From positions 2,666,001 to 2,730,000 of the forward strand of contig NC_008709.1 of NCBI RefSeq assembly GCF_000015285.1: DNA of 64,000 bases, in the 5' to 3' direction. The translations under genes and the position numbers were made by a program. Below the pieces are notes generated by a model, which had not been told where the DNA came from, ran no database searches, and saw nothing but the letters and a program-made list of their open reading frames with translations. The DNA is from Psychromonas ingrahamii 37 (lineage in GTDB: Bacteria > Pseudomonadota > Gammaproteobacteria > Enterobacterales > Psychromonadaceae). Shown one piece after another: positions 38,243 to 48,061 of this stretch. Every line of letters begins with the position of its first letter. Positions within the stretch are counted from its first letter, which is position 1.

Positions 38243-40914
38243 TGAACGAACAAGATTCAATGACAGAGGCAACAATCCTCAAGTCACAAACAATATCGCC
38301 CATCTGGTTTCTTCCTGCAGTTGCTGCACTTTTGGGTGCCTGGTTTTTATTTCAAAATATAACCCATGCTAATACGACCATTAAAATACACTTTGAACAT
38401 GCGGAAAGCATCATAGTTGATAAAACGAAACTGCATTACAAAGGCGTGATCATTGGTACTGTCAAAAAAGTGGAGTTGGATGCCACCAGCGGTGTGAATA
38501 TTATTGCAGAAATTGAATCTCACGCCAAATTTATGCTCCGTAAGAACACCAAATTTTGGTTGGTTTCACCCAAAGCGTCACTCACTTCCATAACCGGTTT
38601 AGATACCCTTTTTTCTGGTAGTTATATTAATCTGCAACGTGGTGAAGGGGAGTATACAACTAATTTTATAGCACAAACAGAGCAGCCCATTAACATTCCT
38701 GAAAACGCACGGCTCATTAATCTACAAAGTGACAATGCGGATTCTATTAATGTCGGGACACCATTATTCTACAGGAATATTAAAGTGGGTGAAGTTGCCG
38801 CGATCCGTTTAGAGCAATCAGGAAAAACTGTCAATATTAGCGCATTTGTTGATGGTGAATATAAACATCTGGTTAAAAATAACAGTAAATTTTGGAATAT
38901 TAGCGGGTTAAGCGCCAATGTCTCACCAGCAGGTATCGATATATCCCTCAATAGCATCACTTCCTTAATTGCAGGCGGTATTACCTTTTCCTCACCTGAG
39001 GACGGTGAAACACTTAAAAACGAGGCTCAATTTCAATTATTTAATAATATTGATGACAGTAAAACAGGGCTCTCTATAGAGCTAATTACAAATAAAATCA
39101 ATAACTTACCAAATGGCGCCGGCATTTTATTTAAAGGTTTTGGTATTGGCAGAATAACGGATATTCAATATTCTATAAAGGATCAGCAGTTTGTTGTCTC
39201 GGCGCTTATTAACCCTCAGTTTAGTGAATTGATCACTGACGGATCACAATTTTGGATTGAGCAGACATCATTCACCTTTGCAAAAATAAAAAATATTGGC
39301 AATGTCATTAAAGGGGATTATATTGCTTTTCAACCCGTTGAAAAAAACCAATTAAGCCACCGTAAAAAATCCACACGTTTTCTTATTCAGCAGGCAGCGC
39401 CCGCGAAAGCTTCGGTCCTTTCTCTGCTGGTATTAACCGAAGATGCTACCGGACTAAACCCGGAAGCCCCCATTACTTATCAAGGGCTAAAAATAGGGAA
39501 AATAACGGCTTTAGATTTTTCAGAAAAGGCTGGGTTTATCGCGGTCCACATTGATATTGACCAGCAGTATCACTATCTAATTAATAAAAACAGCCAATTT
39601 TATCTGCTCAACGGGGTAAATTTCAACGCGTCATTAAAAGGGATAGAGGTTCAATCTACCCCCCTTGAAAATTTAATTTCTGGTGGCATAGGCTTGTATA
39701 ATAAAAAACCGGTTAATCAATCACACACGGTTGCATTTTTAAATAAAGATCAACTATTTAGATTATACCCCTCAAAGGCACTAGTAAAAATGGGCCTTAA
39801 TGTTTTCAGCCAACCTGGCATTGTTCACCTTTTAAGCAGAGAATTACCCTCTGTGAGCGAAGGCTCTCCAGTTTATTATAGAAAATTGCCGATTGGCGAA
39901 GTGAGTGGTTTTTCTATTGATAATTCAGGTTTAATGCAGACCACCCTCAGCATTAAAGGACAATATAAACATCTTATCAATGATCAGAGTGTCTTTTGGA
40001 ACATCAGTGGTTTTAGTGCGGAAGCCGGTCTTAGCGGTTTGAAAATACAAGCCGAGTCTTTATTAGCCATTGCCGCAGGCGGAATTGCGGTGGGTCCGGG
40101 CCATCGGGAGATCGACAATAAACACAGTAATGGTAAATACAAACTTTTTAATAACCAGAAACAGGCAACCACCCCCACGACTTTAATCAGTTTAACCTTT
40201 AATCAAGCAAAGGATTTACAAACAGGCAGCCCGTTACGCCTTAAAGGATTAGTTGTTGGTGAGGTTACTAATTTAACACTCACATCACAACAGAAAGTGC
40301 AGGCAACGGTCAATCTTAAACCCGAATTTGCCAAGCAGGTGGCACGCAAAGGTAGCCGGTTTTGGATGGTAACGAGTACAGCGAGCTTATCGGGTGTTAA
40401 AAATTTATCAACCTTAGTGACCGGGGCCTATATTAATGTCTCCCCTGGTGAAGGGATCTCTGAAAAACATTTTAGCGGTGAAGACTCCGAGCCACTTATT
40501 GGACCCAATCAATCCGGATTACGCCTTATTTTGGTTGCAGATAATGCCGGCTCTAGTGACATAAGCAGCCCTGTCTATCACCGCCAAATCCAGATAGGAC
40601 AAGTAATTTCAAAACGCTTATCCTATAATTCTTCAGGGGTAGAAATCACCGTTAACATAACCCCCAAATATGCCCATTTAATTCGTCAAAATTCTATTTT
40701 TTGGCCTGCTTCTGGATTTAACTTAGAGTTTGGTATCACAGGTGCCGCCTTAAAAGCGACCTCTTTAACCTCTTTAATTAAGGGAGGGATAAGTATGAGT
40801 ACGCCAGATAACCAACCGTTACAACCTGCAAGCGATCCATTGTCTCGTTTTCAGCTAGAAAATGAAATCCAGGAAGAATGGTTAAATTGGAGATTAGCTA
40901 TCCCTAGACCTTAG
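38242..40914 (+). CDS. letB: LetB (YebT) MCE-domain intermembrane lipid transport protein
   Basis: 890 residues, close to E. coli LetB (877). One N-terminal membrane anchor (about 18-40) precedes seven MCE repeats in the periplasm, each marked by a G-x-x-Y/F-x-G/R-x-x-I/V-G motif: HYKGVIIG, FYRNIKVG, LFKGFGIG, TYQGLKIG, YYRKLPIG, RLKGLVVG and YHRQIQIG. Seven repeats is the LetB number. LetB hexamers stack into a tube spanning the periplasm for lipid transfer. Order letA-letB-rsmF is as in E. coli. Confidence 0.93.
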   Translation: MNEQDSMTEATILKSQTISPIWFLPAVAALLGAWFLFQNITHANTTIKIHFEHAESIIVDKTKLHYKGVIIGTVKKVELDATSGVNIIAEIESHAKFMLRKNTKFWLVSPKASLTSITGLDTLFSGSYINLQRGEGEYTTNFIAQTEQPINIPENARLINLQSDNADSINVGTPLFYRNIKVGEVAAIRLEQSGKTVNISAFVDGEYKHLVKNNSKFWNISGLSANVSPAGIDISLNSITSLIAGGITFSSPEDGETLKNEAQFQLFNNIDDSKTGLSIELITNKINNLPNGAGILFKGFGIGRITDIQYSIKDQQFVVSALINPQFSELITDGSQFWIEQTSFTFAKIKNIGNVIKGDYIAFQPVEKNQLSHRKKSTRFLIQQAAPAKASVLSLLVLTEDATGLNPEAPITYQGLKIGKITALDFSEKAGFIAVHIDIDQQYHYLINKNSQFYLLNGVNFNASLKGIEVQSTPLENLISGGIGLYNKKPVNQSHTVAFLNKDQLFRLYPSKALVKMGLNVFSQPGIVHLLSRELPSVSEGSPVYYRKLPIGEVSGFSIDNSGLMQTTLSIKGQYKHLINDQSVFWNISGFSAEAGLSGLKIQAESLLAIAAGGIAVGPGHREIDNKHSNGKYKLFNNQKQATTPTTLISLTFNQAKDLQTGSPLRLKGLVVGEVTNLTLTSQQKVQATVNLKPEFAKQVARKGSRFWMVTSTASLSGVKNLSTLVTGAYINVSPGEGISEKHFSGEDSEPLIGPNQSGLRLILVADNAGSSDISSPVYHRQIQIGQVISKRLSYNSSGVEITVNITPKYAHLIRQNSIFWPASGFNLEFGITGAALKATSLTSLIKGGISMSTPDNQPLQPASDPLSRFQLENEIQEEWLNWRLAIPRP

Positions 40915-40991
40915 ACTTAGAAATAAAAAATAAAAAATCCGGCAATATCTTATACCGTGCGTATCTCTCGCGCACATTTAAAGGAATTATA

Positions 40992-42437
40992 ATGCACAGT
41001 AAGACCCGACTCCCCCAGGCGTTTATCGATAAGATGACCGGCATTTTACCAAACCAATTGAAGATAGAAGATTTTATAGCGGTTTGCCAACGCCCTCTGC
41101 GCCGTGCAATCAGAGTCAATACATTAAAAATATCTGTTGAAAAATTTCAAATAAGAGCACAGGAACAGGGCTGGGTATTAACAGCAATACCCTGGTGCGC
41201 GGAAGGCTTTTGGATTGAACTGCAAGAGGAGCCAACCCCACTTGGCAACAGTGCAGAACACCTTGGCGGTTTGTGCTATATCCAGGAAGCGAGTTCAATG
41301 TTACCCGTCGCTGCCCTGTTTCATTTTTTCACCCCCACGACACAGTCAATAGTGCTTGATGCGGCGGCGGCCCCAGGGTCTAAAACCACGCAAATAGCGG
41401 CAAAAATGAACAACAGCGGATTGATTATCGGCAATGAATTTTCTTCCAGCAGGATTAAAATGTTACATGCTAATATTCAACGTTGCGGCATTAAAAACGT
41501 GGCCTTAACACATTTTGATGCTCGAGTATTTGGCAAATGGTTACCGGGCACCTTTGACGCCATTTTATTAGATGCGCCCTGTTCAGGGGAAGGGACTGTC
41601 CGCAAGGATAAATATGCCATGAATAATTGGAGTCAATCCTCTATTAACGAGATTGCATCCACGCAGCAAGAATTGATCCTCAGTGCTTTTCACGCACTAA
41701 AAGAAGACGGAATTTTAATCTATTCTACCTGCACATTAAGCCACGAAGAAAATCAGGATATTTGTTTTTTCTTAAAAGATAAATTTCCCGAGCATATTGA
41801 ATTTTTAGATTTGGAAACCTTATTTACCGATGCAAAAAAAACCCGCACGGCGGAGGGTTTCTTACATATATGGCCACAGGTTTATGACAGTGAAGGCTTT
41901 TTTGTAGCGGCCATTAAAAAGACCAAAGCCTGCACTGTTGCACCCGCCGTAAAACGTTTAGGTAAATTTCCTTTTATCAGGCCAACCAGACAGAAAGAGC
42001 AAGCGCTCTATGAGTATTTCGCCAGCCAATTTGCCATTACAAATATCAAAGGTATGTTATATCAGCGTGATCAGGAATTATGGCTGTTTCCAGATCCTAT
42101 CAAACCCCTGATTAAGGAGTTGCGGTTCTCGCGCTTAGGTATCAAGATTGCCGAAGAATTTGGTAATGGTCGCAAATCAGGCTTTAAAAGCACGCATGAA
42201 TTTGTAACTTGTTTTGGTGATTCGATAGACGCTCACAAATTGGAACTCAGCGCTGAGCAGGCACAAGAATTCTATCAGGGTCGTGATATTCGCGATATTG
42301 ACGCTAAGGGGTTTAAAGGTGAAGTCCTATTAAGTTATCGGGGGCATGTAATTGGATTAGGAAAATCACTTGATAATCGCATTAAAAACAGTTTACCGCG
42401 GGAGTTAATTCGTGATAATAATTTATTTATAAAATAA
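40992..42437 (+). CDS. rsmF: 16S rRNA m5C1407 methyltransferase RsmF
   Basis: NOL1/NOP2/Sun-family SAM enzyme, 481 residues. SAM-binding DAAAAPGSKTTQ (about 119-130), catalytic and release cysteines in LLDAPCSGEG and YSTCTLSHEENQ, then a C-terminal PUA-like RNA-binding region. AAGGAATTATA precedes the ATG. Position after letB matches the E. coli yebS-yebT-yebU order. Confidence 0.94.
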   Translation: MHSKTRLPQAFIDKMTGILPNQLKIEDFIAVCQRPLRRAIRVNTLKISVEKFQIRAQEQGWVLTAIPWCAEGFWIELQEEPTPLGNSAEHLGGLCYIQEASSMLPVAALFHFFTPTTQSIVLDAAAAPGSKTTQIAAKMNNSGLIIGNEFSSSRIKMLHANIQRCGIKNVALTHFDARVFGKWLPGTFDAILLDAPCSGEGTVRKDKYAMNNWSQSSINEIASTQQELILSAFHALKEDGILIYSTCTLSHEENQDICFFLKDKFPEHIEFLDLETLFTDAKKTRTAEGFLHIWPQVYDSEGFFVAAIKKTKACTVAPAVKRLGKFPFIRPTRQKEQALYEYFASQFAITNIKGMLYQRDQELWLFPDPIKPLIKELRFSRLGIKIAEEFGNGRKSGFKSTHEFVTCFGDSIDAHKLELSAEQAQEFYQGRDIRDIDAKGFKGEVLLSYRGHVIGLGKSLDNRIKNSLPRELIRDNNLFIK

Positions 42438-42518
42438 TCTGTTTCTAAAATAATGCGTCTTTAATTTTACAGTTTACATTATTTCACCCCCTATCTTTTA
42501 AAAAAGCGAGTTAACAAA

Positions 42519-43283
42519 ATGTTATTTATTTTAAAAAAATGGATTGGCTCTTTGCTGATGCCGCTGCCGATAGTATTAATGCTTTTTTTGTTCGCACTTA
42601 TTTTACTGTTTTTCACACAAAGACAGAAACTCGCTAAATTTAATTTATTAGTGAGTTTTATCCTTTTATTTTTATTGAGTTTTATGCCCGTGTCCGAACA
42701 ACTGGTGCAGCCATTAGAACGTCAATATCCGCCTGTGATGCAGCCGGCACAGAACTTCAAATATATTTTAGTATTAGGCTCGGGCGGTATTGCAGATCCA
42801 AGTTTACCCGTAACGGGGCAATTATCAGCAGTGGCATTAAGTCGATTCGTTGAAGCGTTGCGTTTGTATCACGCAAATCCAAATGCAACTCTGGTGGTTT
42901 CCGGTGGTAATTTTGGAGATATAAAATCTCACGCATTGTTAATGCAGGAATTGGCAATGGCAATGAATATTCCTAAAGATAACATTATCCGCCTAGATAA
43001 TACCTTAGATACCGATGACGAAGCCAAACAGATGTCGAAAATCATCAAAGGGCAATCAGCTGTTTTGGTAACTTCTGCGACGCATATGCCACGCTCAATG
43101 GGACTTTTTAAGCAATATAATGCATTTCCCACCCCTGCGCCGGCTGACTATTTAGCCAAAAAACGCGAAGGTGAAACGCCTTATTATTATTATATTCCCT
43201 CATCTAACTACCTTGATAAAACAAAAGTTGCCTGGCATGAATATCTTGGAAAATTACAAAATATAATCACAGAGCAGCTTTAA
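42519..43283 (+). CDS. elyC: ElyC-like DUF218 envelope biogenesis protein
   Basis: 254 residues: two N-terminal membrane helices (about 12-32 and 39-58) and a DUF218 domain (YILVLGSGG, VSGGNFGD, ATHMPRSM). The N-terminus LKKWIGSLLMPLPI resembles E. coli ElyC, which is required for peptidoglycan synthesis at low temperature and for lipid-carrier metabolism. SanA and YdcF paralogues lack the paired helices. Good family confidence; specific role inferred. Confidence 0.82.
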   Translation: MLFILKKWIGSLLMPLPIVLMLFLFALILLFFTQRQKLAKFNLLVSFILLFLLSFMPVSEQLVQPLERQYPPVMQPAQNFKYILVLGSGGIADPSLPVTGQLSAVALSRFVEALRLYHANPNATLVVSGGNFGDIKSHALLMQELAMAMNIPKDNIIRLDNTLDTDDEAKQMSKIIKGQSAVLVTSATHMPRSMGLFKQYNAFPTPAPADYLAKKREGETPYYYYIPSSNYLDKTKVAWHEYLGKLQNIITEQL

Positions 43284-43289
43284 AAATCA

Positions 43290-43320
43290 AAAAAAAGATA
43301 AGCATTGCTTATCTTTTTTA
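43290..43320. terminator. Bidirectional terminator between elyC and DUF1737 gene
   Basis: AAAAAAGATAAGCATTGCTTATCTTTTTT: perfect stem flanked by A and T runs, between convergent genes. Confidence 0.9.
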
Positions 43321-43362
43321 AACTTATTGCCTTAAGAGTGAAATTTATAATAATGGTGCATT

Positions 43363-43533
43363 TTACTTAACAACTACCTGCACAACAGCCTGTATAACAA
43401 CCATATGCTCACCATTAAAAGAGATGGCTGGTGAGCCGTAGAGTTCATAACCCTGCGCTAATAATTTAGTAATACGTTTACAAAAATCAGCATCATCTTT
43501 ACCTGTGACTAATTTGTATTTTTGTTCTGACAT
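43363..43533 (-). CDS. DUF1737-family small protein
   Basis: 56-residue protein (MSEQKYKLVTGKDDADFCKR, then ITKLLAQGYELYGSP). The pattern LVTGKD...F...V/I...L..GY.LYGSPA is that of DUF1737, function unknown. AAGGAAATGAAG precedes the ATG at 43533; another ATG two codons upstream (43539) lies too close to that site. Convergent with elyC and sharing a terminator. About 230 bases to thiI upstream hold nothing recognised. Confidence 0.8.
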   Translation of the reverse strand: MSEQKYKLVTGKDDADFCKRITKLLAQGYELYGSPAISFNGEHMVVIQAVVQVVVK

Positions 43534-43766
43534 CTTCATTTCCTTTTTTAATAACAGTATTTATCTAACAATTGGCATAGGGTTACTCATTAATAAAATA
43601 AATTGAAAATATGCCCCCCCTGCTTAGTACTCTTATATAAATTTTTTGGCATTTTTGAGCAGTTTACTCAATATAGGCGCCTTTTAATATCAGAAAACGT
43701 TCAGGTTAGTACCTAGACAGGAAAAAACAGGGCATATTTACCACCTTGTTTGCCACCGCCTATTTT

Positions 43767-45230
43767 TTAAGGCCGGTAAACCTTAACATTGTCAAAGCCA
43801 GATTCTTTTAAATACAACGCCTGCAGCTTGCTCATTACACCGCGAGCGCAATATAAAAGGTAGATTTTATCCTGCGGCAGTGTTTCAAACTGGTTAGATA
43901 ATTTAAAGAAGGGCAAGTGTTCAATAGTAACTCCCTCAATATCAAGCGGGGATTCTTCTGCTTCATCTAGCGATCGAATATCTAAAACAATTTCATTTTC
44001 TGCAAATTGAGAGACAGACTCAACTTCTAATATTTCTTTGTGTACCGCTTTCGCAATATCACGAATATCTATTGTGGGCGCTTGATTAACAACCTGTTCG
44101 ATTAGTGACAGATCAAATTTTTCTTCCTGCTTCTCAATTTTTCTCATCACCGCTTTGACGGTTGGACGCTGCGAAATAACCCCACAATACTCGGGAATAG
44201 TTTCAGAAATTTCGGCTGTTCCAATAACCCGGGCGCAATCGACAATATCCTGCTTATCGGTCGCAATCAACGGCCGCAGAATAAGCATATCAGAGACTTT
44301 GTCGATCACCGATAAATTACGCAGTGTTTGACTGGAAACTTGACCCAAGGCTTCTCCGGTAATTAGTGCCTCGACACCTAAACGTTCCGCCATAAGGGTT
44401 GCAGCACGCATCATCATACGCTTTAGCACAACGCCCATTTGACCATTTTCTACTTTTTCTAATATTTCTGCGACGACAGGTTCAAAGGGAATTGAAATAA
44501 ATTTGACCCGATGTGATGAGCCAAAACGATTCCACAACTGATAAGCAACCTGTTTAACGCCTATCTCATGTGCACCGCCGCCAAGATTAAAGAAGCAGTA
44601 ATGCACACGTGAACCGCGTTTAATTAACTTATAACTTGAAACACCGGAATCAAAACCACCAGAAATTAAAGATAAAACAGATTCTTGAGTCCCTAATGGG
44701 AAACCGCCTAAACCAGGATGTTTTTTATCAATAAAGAAAAGTTTTTCGTTATTAATTTCTAAATTAATCGTAATCTCTGGCCCTTTTAATTTCACGCCCA
44801 GCGTATCAGTGTGCTGATTTAAGCCGCCGCCCACATAACGCTCAGCATCTATTGAAGAGAAATCATGTTTACCGATGCGTTTAATACGCACACAAAAGGT
44901 TTTTCCATCGAGTGAATCACCCACCATAGCGAGCGTTTGCTCATAAACGTCATGCAAATCTGTATATACAGATTCGGTTACTTCTAAAAAGTGTGCAATA
45001 CCCGGCGTACTGCTTAATAATAGAATCAAATTGGCTTTATTTTCGGCGCTTTCATTTTCGGTGCGAACAATGATCTTATCCCATTCCAAAATAACTTTAA
45101 CCTGTTCATCATGACGCGTTAATACATTACGGATATTACCCTGTAATATTTTGCTGAAACGATTACGAACAGGACGACTTTTCATCATGATTTCGGGAAA
45201 AAGTTTTACGATAAATTTCATTGTGGCCAC
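43767..45230 (-). CDS. thiI: ThiI: tRNA 4-thiouridine synthase and thiazole sulfur carrier enzyme
   Basis: 487 residues. An N-terminal ferredoxin-like and THUMP region (to about 165) is followed by a PP-loop adenylation domain ([11 protein letters not shown]) and a C-terminal rhodanese domain with the persulfide cysteine C461 in YCARG. The rhodanese extension is the form needed both for s4U8 in tRNA and for thiamine thiazole synthesis. Monocistronic. Confidence 0.95.
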   Translation of the reverse strand: MATMKFIVKLFPEIMMKSRPVRNRFSKILQGNIRNVLTRHDEQVKVILEWDKIIVRTENESAENKANLILLLSSTPGIAHFLEVTESVYTDLHDVYEQTLAMVGDSLDGKTFCVRIKRIGKHDFSSIDAERYVGGGLNQHTDTLGVKLKGPEITINLEINNEKLFFIDKKHPGLGGFPLGTQESVLSLISGGFDSGVSSYKLIKRGSRVHYCFFNLGGGAHEIGVKQVAYQLWNRFGSSHRVKFISIPFEPVVAEILEKVENGQMGVVLKRMMMRAATLMAERLGVEALITGEALGQVSSQTLRNLSVIDKVSDMLILRPLIATDKQDIVDCARVIGTAEISETIPEYCGVISQRPTVKAVMRKIEKQEEKFDLSLIEQVVNQAPTIDIRDIAKAVHKEILEVESVSQFAENEIVLDIRSLDEAEESPLDIEGVTIEHLPFFKLSNQFETLPQDKIYLLYCARGVMSKLQALYLKESGFDNVKVYRP

Positions 45231-45378
45231 TGTGCTGATAAATAAGGTGGCGGACTATAGCAAATAGTTTGACAATATTCACTTCTATTAATCAGGAAAA
45301 AATGAGATCGAAAATATATTTGCTTACTGTAGCCTCTTATTTTTAATAAGATTTATGGGAGAAAGATAAAACAGTCTT

Positions 45379-45918
45379 TTATTTAACTTGTAACGCGTTA
45401 CAGCTGATTTCACACTCGCCCAGCTCAGTCGCTATATAGAGCGTGTCTCCCGCAATAGTGACCGAATAATCCATGGTACGTTTGACCAACTTCGCTAAAG
45501 CCTTTATCTGTTCAAAATTAAACTGATAAACCTCGACATTATTAAGTTTCCCAAAATCCGTTAAGGATTGTTTCCACCAGACCGCTGATTTGCTGTTAAA
45601 ACTATAAACCTTAACAGCTTTGGCTAAACGTGACGCTTTTTTAATTCGTTCAAAAGCCGGCTCACCGAGATCAATCCATAATAAAAGTTGATCATCTAAG
45701 CTTTTTGCCCAGATATCCGGATCATCCGCAACCGACAGCCCTTTGGTAAAGCTTAAAAACTCTTGTGCATTAAGACAATAAGCCATCACACGCGCCATCA
45801 TACGTTCTTGTGTTTCTGAAGGATGCTGGGCAACGGTTAGATTAAGGGTGTCATAACGATCATTATTAAGATCCGATAGATTGATGTTCATTTTAAAAAT
45901 TGTCGGTTTCAGTGCCAT
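45379..45918 (-). CDS. yaeQ: YaeQ family protein
   Basis: 179 residues beginning MALKPTIFKMNINLSDLNND, the conserved YaeQ start. YaeQ has a PD-(D/E)XK-like fold and unknown role; the E. coli protein compensates for lack of RfaH when overproduced. It follows leuB on the same strand beyond that gene's terminator. YaeP, encoded near YaeQ in E. coli, lies 8 kb away here. Confidence 0.92.
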   Translation of the reverse strand: MALKPTIFKMNINLSDLNNDRYDTLNLTVAQHPSETQERMMARVMAYCLNAQEFLSFTKGLSVADDPDIWAKSLDDQLLLWIDLGEPAFERIKKASRLAKAVKVYSFNSKSAVWWKQSLTDFGKLNNVEVYQFNFEQIKALAKLVKRTMDYSVTIAGDTLYIATELGECEISCNALQVK

Positions 45919-45935
45919 TATTTTTCCAATTTAAA

Positions 45936-45967
45936 GAAAAAAGCCACGTTTCAACGTGGCTTTTTAT
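45936..45967 (-). terminator. Terminator after leuB
   Basis: AAGCCACGTT-TC-AACGTGGCTTTTT, strong stem with A and T runs, between the leuB stop and yaeQ. Confidence 0.9.
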
Positions 45968-45986
45968 TTTTTATTTTGCAGTTTAT

Positions 45987-47093
45987 TTATGCAACGGGCA
46001 TCTTAGCCAGTTCTGCACAGACCAGATCACCAAATTCAGCGGTACTAACAAGATTAGCTTCGCCTTCTTTAGAAAGATCCGATGTTGAATAACCGTTTTC
46101 AAAGACAGCCTGCATCGCAGCCCAAAGGTTTTTCGCCTCTTTCTCCAACCCAAAACTCATTTCCAGCATCAGTGCAACTGAACCTATCATTGAATAGGGG
46201 TTTGCAATACCTTTGCCTGCGATATCTGGTGCACTGCCGTGTGAAGGTTCATAATAAGATTTGTCAGGACCTTTACACGCCGATGGCATTAAGCCTAAAG
46301 AGCCCAAAATACCGCCCCCCTGATCACTTAAAATATCACCAAACATATTTTCCATGACCATTACATCAAACATACCGGGGTTTAGACAAAGGTAGGTAGC
46401 AGCAGCATCAACCAGAATATTTTTAACTTCAACTTCTGGATAGTTTTTGCTCTCTTCTTCAACAATTTCATTCCACAGCACGCTTGACTTTAAAACGTTT
46501 GATTTGTGAATATTATGCATCACTTTTTTACGTTTCATTGATACTTCAAAGCCGACTTTGACTATCTGACGGATCTGATCTTCGTCATATTCAAGGACTT
46601 CACGTACAAAACGTTTACCGTCTGCATTAACACCCATCTCTTTTTCGCCAAAGTATAAACCACCCACTAATTCACGGATGATCATAATATCAATACCTTC
46701 ACCAATAACAGAGGCTTTTAATGGCGAAAAATGTGCCAGACCTTTTGGTAAGTAAACCGGACGGAAGTTAGCAAAGGTATTGTAACGACGACGCAGCGGT
46801 AATAATGCACCACGTTCAGGTTGTTCATCAATAGGGATTTTTTTAGAATCTTCGTGATTTAAGCCAATTGTCCCTTTTAGAATCGCATCCGCTTTATCAC
46901 AAGCCGCTTTAGTTTCATCCGGAAAAGCATGACCCATTGCAAAATAAGCAGCTGCACCGAATAAAACATCGTTAAGTTCAAAATTAACGTCTTCGTTACG
47001 CTGTTCAATCAGTTTTAATACTTTAACAGCTTCCTTCATTACTTCCGGACCAATACCGTCACCTGCCAGTAATGCAATGTTATATGTTGTCAT
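45987..47093 (-). CDS. leuB: 3-isopropylmalate dehydrogenase
   Basis: Oxidatively decarboxylates 3-isopropylmalate in leucine synthesis. 368 residues with GDGIGPEV at the N-terminus, PERGALLPLRRRY substrate-binding region, RELVGGLYFG and the cofactor region GSAPDIAGKGIANP. The adenosine-site and loop residues fit NAD-dependent LeuB rather than isocitrate dehydrogenase. Unusually for Gammaproteobacteria it stands alone, without leuA, leuC or leuD, and has its own terminator. Some residues (IGLNHEDSKKIP) differ from enterobacterial LeuB, so a separate clade is possible. Confidence 0.9.
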   Translation of the reverse strand: MTTYNIALLAGDGIGPEVMKEAVKVLKLIEQRNEDVNFELNDVLFGAAAYFAMGHAFPDETKAACDKADAILKGTIGLNHEDSKKIPIDEQPERGALLPLRRRYNTFANFRPVYLPKGLAHFSPLKASVIGEGIDIMIIRELVGGLYFGEKEMGVNADGKRFVREVLEYDEDQIRQIVKVGFEVSMKRKKVMHNIHKSNVLKSSVLWNEIVEEESKNYPEVEVKNILVDAAATYLCLNPGMFDVMVMENMFGDILSDQGGGILGSLGLMPSACKGPDKSYYEPSHGSAPDIAGKGIANPYSMIGSVALMLEMSFGLEKEAKNLWAAMQAVFENGYSTSDLSKEGEANLVSTAEFGDLVCAELAKMPVA

Positions 47094-47141
47094 TTTATTT
47101 CCCTAAATAATGAATGTCTTCTTTTGTAAAGTATCATAAGT

Positions 47142-47178
47142 AAAAGCCCCCCTAGTTTCAAACCTAGGAGGGCTTTTT
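47142..47178 (-). terminator. Terminator after ybgI
   Basis: AAAAGCCCCCCTAG ... CTAGGAGGGCTTTTT: 11-bp stem with one mismatch, A and T runs on both sides. Confidence 0.85.
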
Positions 47179-47217
47179 TAGTTAAATTTGTTTGATTTTG
47201 TTAGGTAAGCAGGCAGA

Positions 47218-47973
47218 TTAAACTGGATTTTCAATATCTATAAATTTAACATCAAAATCAAACTCGCCTGCTAACCATTCACCCAGGGCTTTTACCCCAT
47301 AACGTTCCGTTGCATGATGGCCCGCTGCATAAAAATGAATGCCCATTTCTCTTGCAATATGCACGGTACGCTCAGAAACCTCACCAGTAATAAAAGCATC
47401 AATGCCCTGCTCAGCCGCGATAGTAATATAATCTTGACCACCCCCGGTACACCAGGCAATCGTTTTTATCTCTTTTTTCCCGCCATCAATATGCAGGGGT
47501 TTACGTGCTAATACGGATTCAATACGTGCGGATAATTGCTCGGGACTTATCGCCTGTTCAAATTTACCCACTCGAGCGACACAGCGCTTATCCCATGGCT
47601 CTAACGGACGACGGTCAGTAATGCCCAATAATGTTGCCAATTGGGCGTTATTACCCAATTCTGGGTGTACATCAAGCGGTAAATGATACGCATAAAGGTT
47701 AATCCCTTTATCCATCAGGGCCTTGATACGCTTATATTTCATGCCGACTATCTCCGGCCCTTCCCCTTTCCAAAAAAAACCGTGATGAACCAAAATGGCA
47801 TCGGCATCATCGAGAGCGGCGATATCGATTAATGCCTGGCAGGCAGTGACGCCGGTAATTATCTTTTTAACTTCCGGCTTACCTTCAACTTGTAAACCAT
47901 TTGGACAGTAATCTTTAAACTGATGAATTTCTAAAAATTGATCTAATTTATTGGCAAGTTTTTGATTATTCAT
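47218..47973 (-). CDS. ybgI: Nif3-like dinuclear metal-centre protein YbgI
   Basis: 251 residues from ATG 47973, which has GGAG five bases upstream; the GTG two codons earlier overlaps that site. Metal ligands in VHHGFFWKGE (near 64-73) and HHATERYG near the C-terminus identify the NIF3 family, which forms toroidal hexamers with two-metal sites. The substrate is not established, though links to GTP cyclohydrolase 1 type 2 and to radiation response are reported for relatives. Confidence 0.88.
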   Translation of the reverse strand: MNNQKLANKLDQFLEIHQFKDYCPNGLQVEGKPEVKKIITGVTACQALIDIAALDDADAILVHHGFFWKGEGPEIVGMKYKRIKALMDKGINLYAYHLPLDVHPELGNNAQLATLLGITDRRPLEPWDKRCVARVGKFEQAISPEQLSARIESVLARKPLHIDGGKKEIKTIAWCTGGGQDYITIAAEQGIDAFITGEVSERTVHIAREMGIHFYAAGHHATERYGVKALGEWLAGEFDFDVKFIDIENPV

Positions 47974-48061
47974 AGGCACTCCAGTAGATTAAATTTTTAT
48001 TTTTAAAAAGTATAACGTTATTTATGCTTCATTCTGTCTTGTTTGATAACGATAGTCTGTT

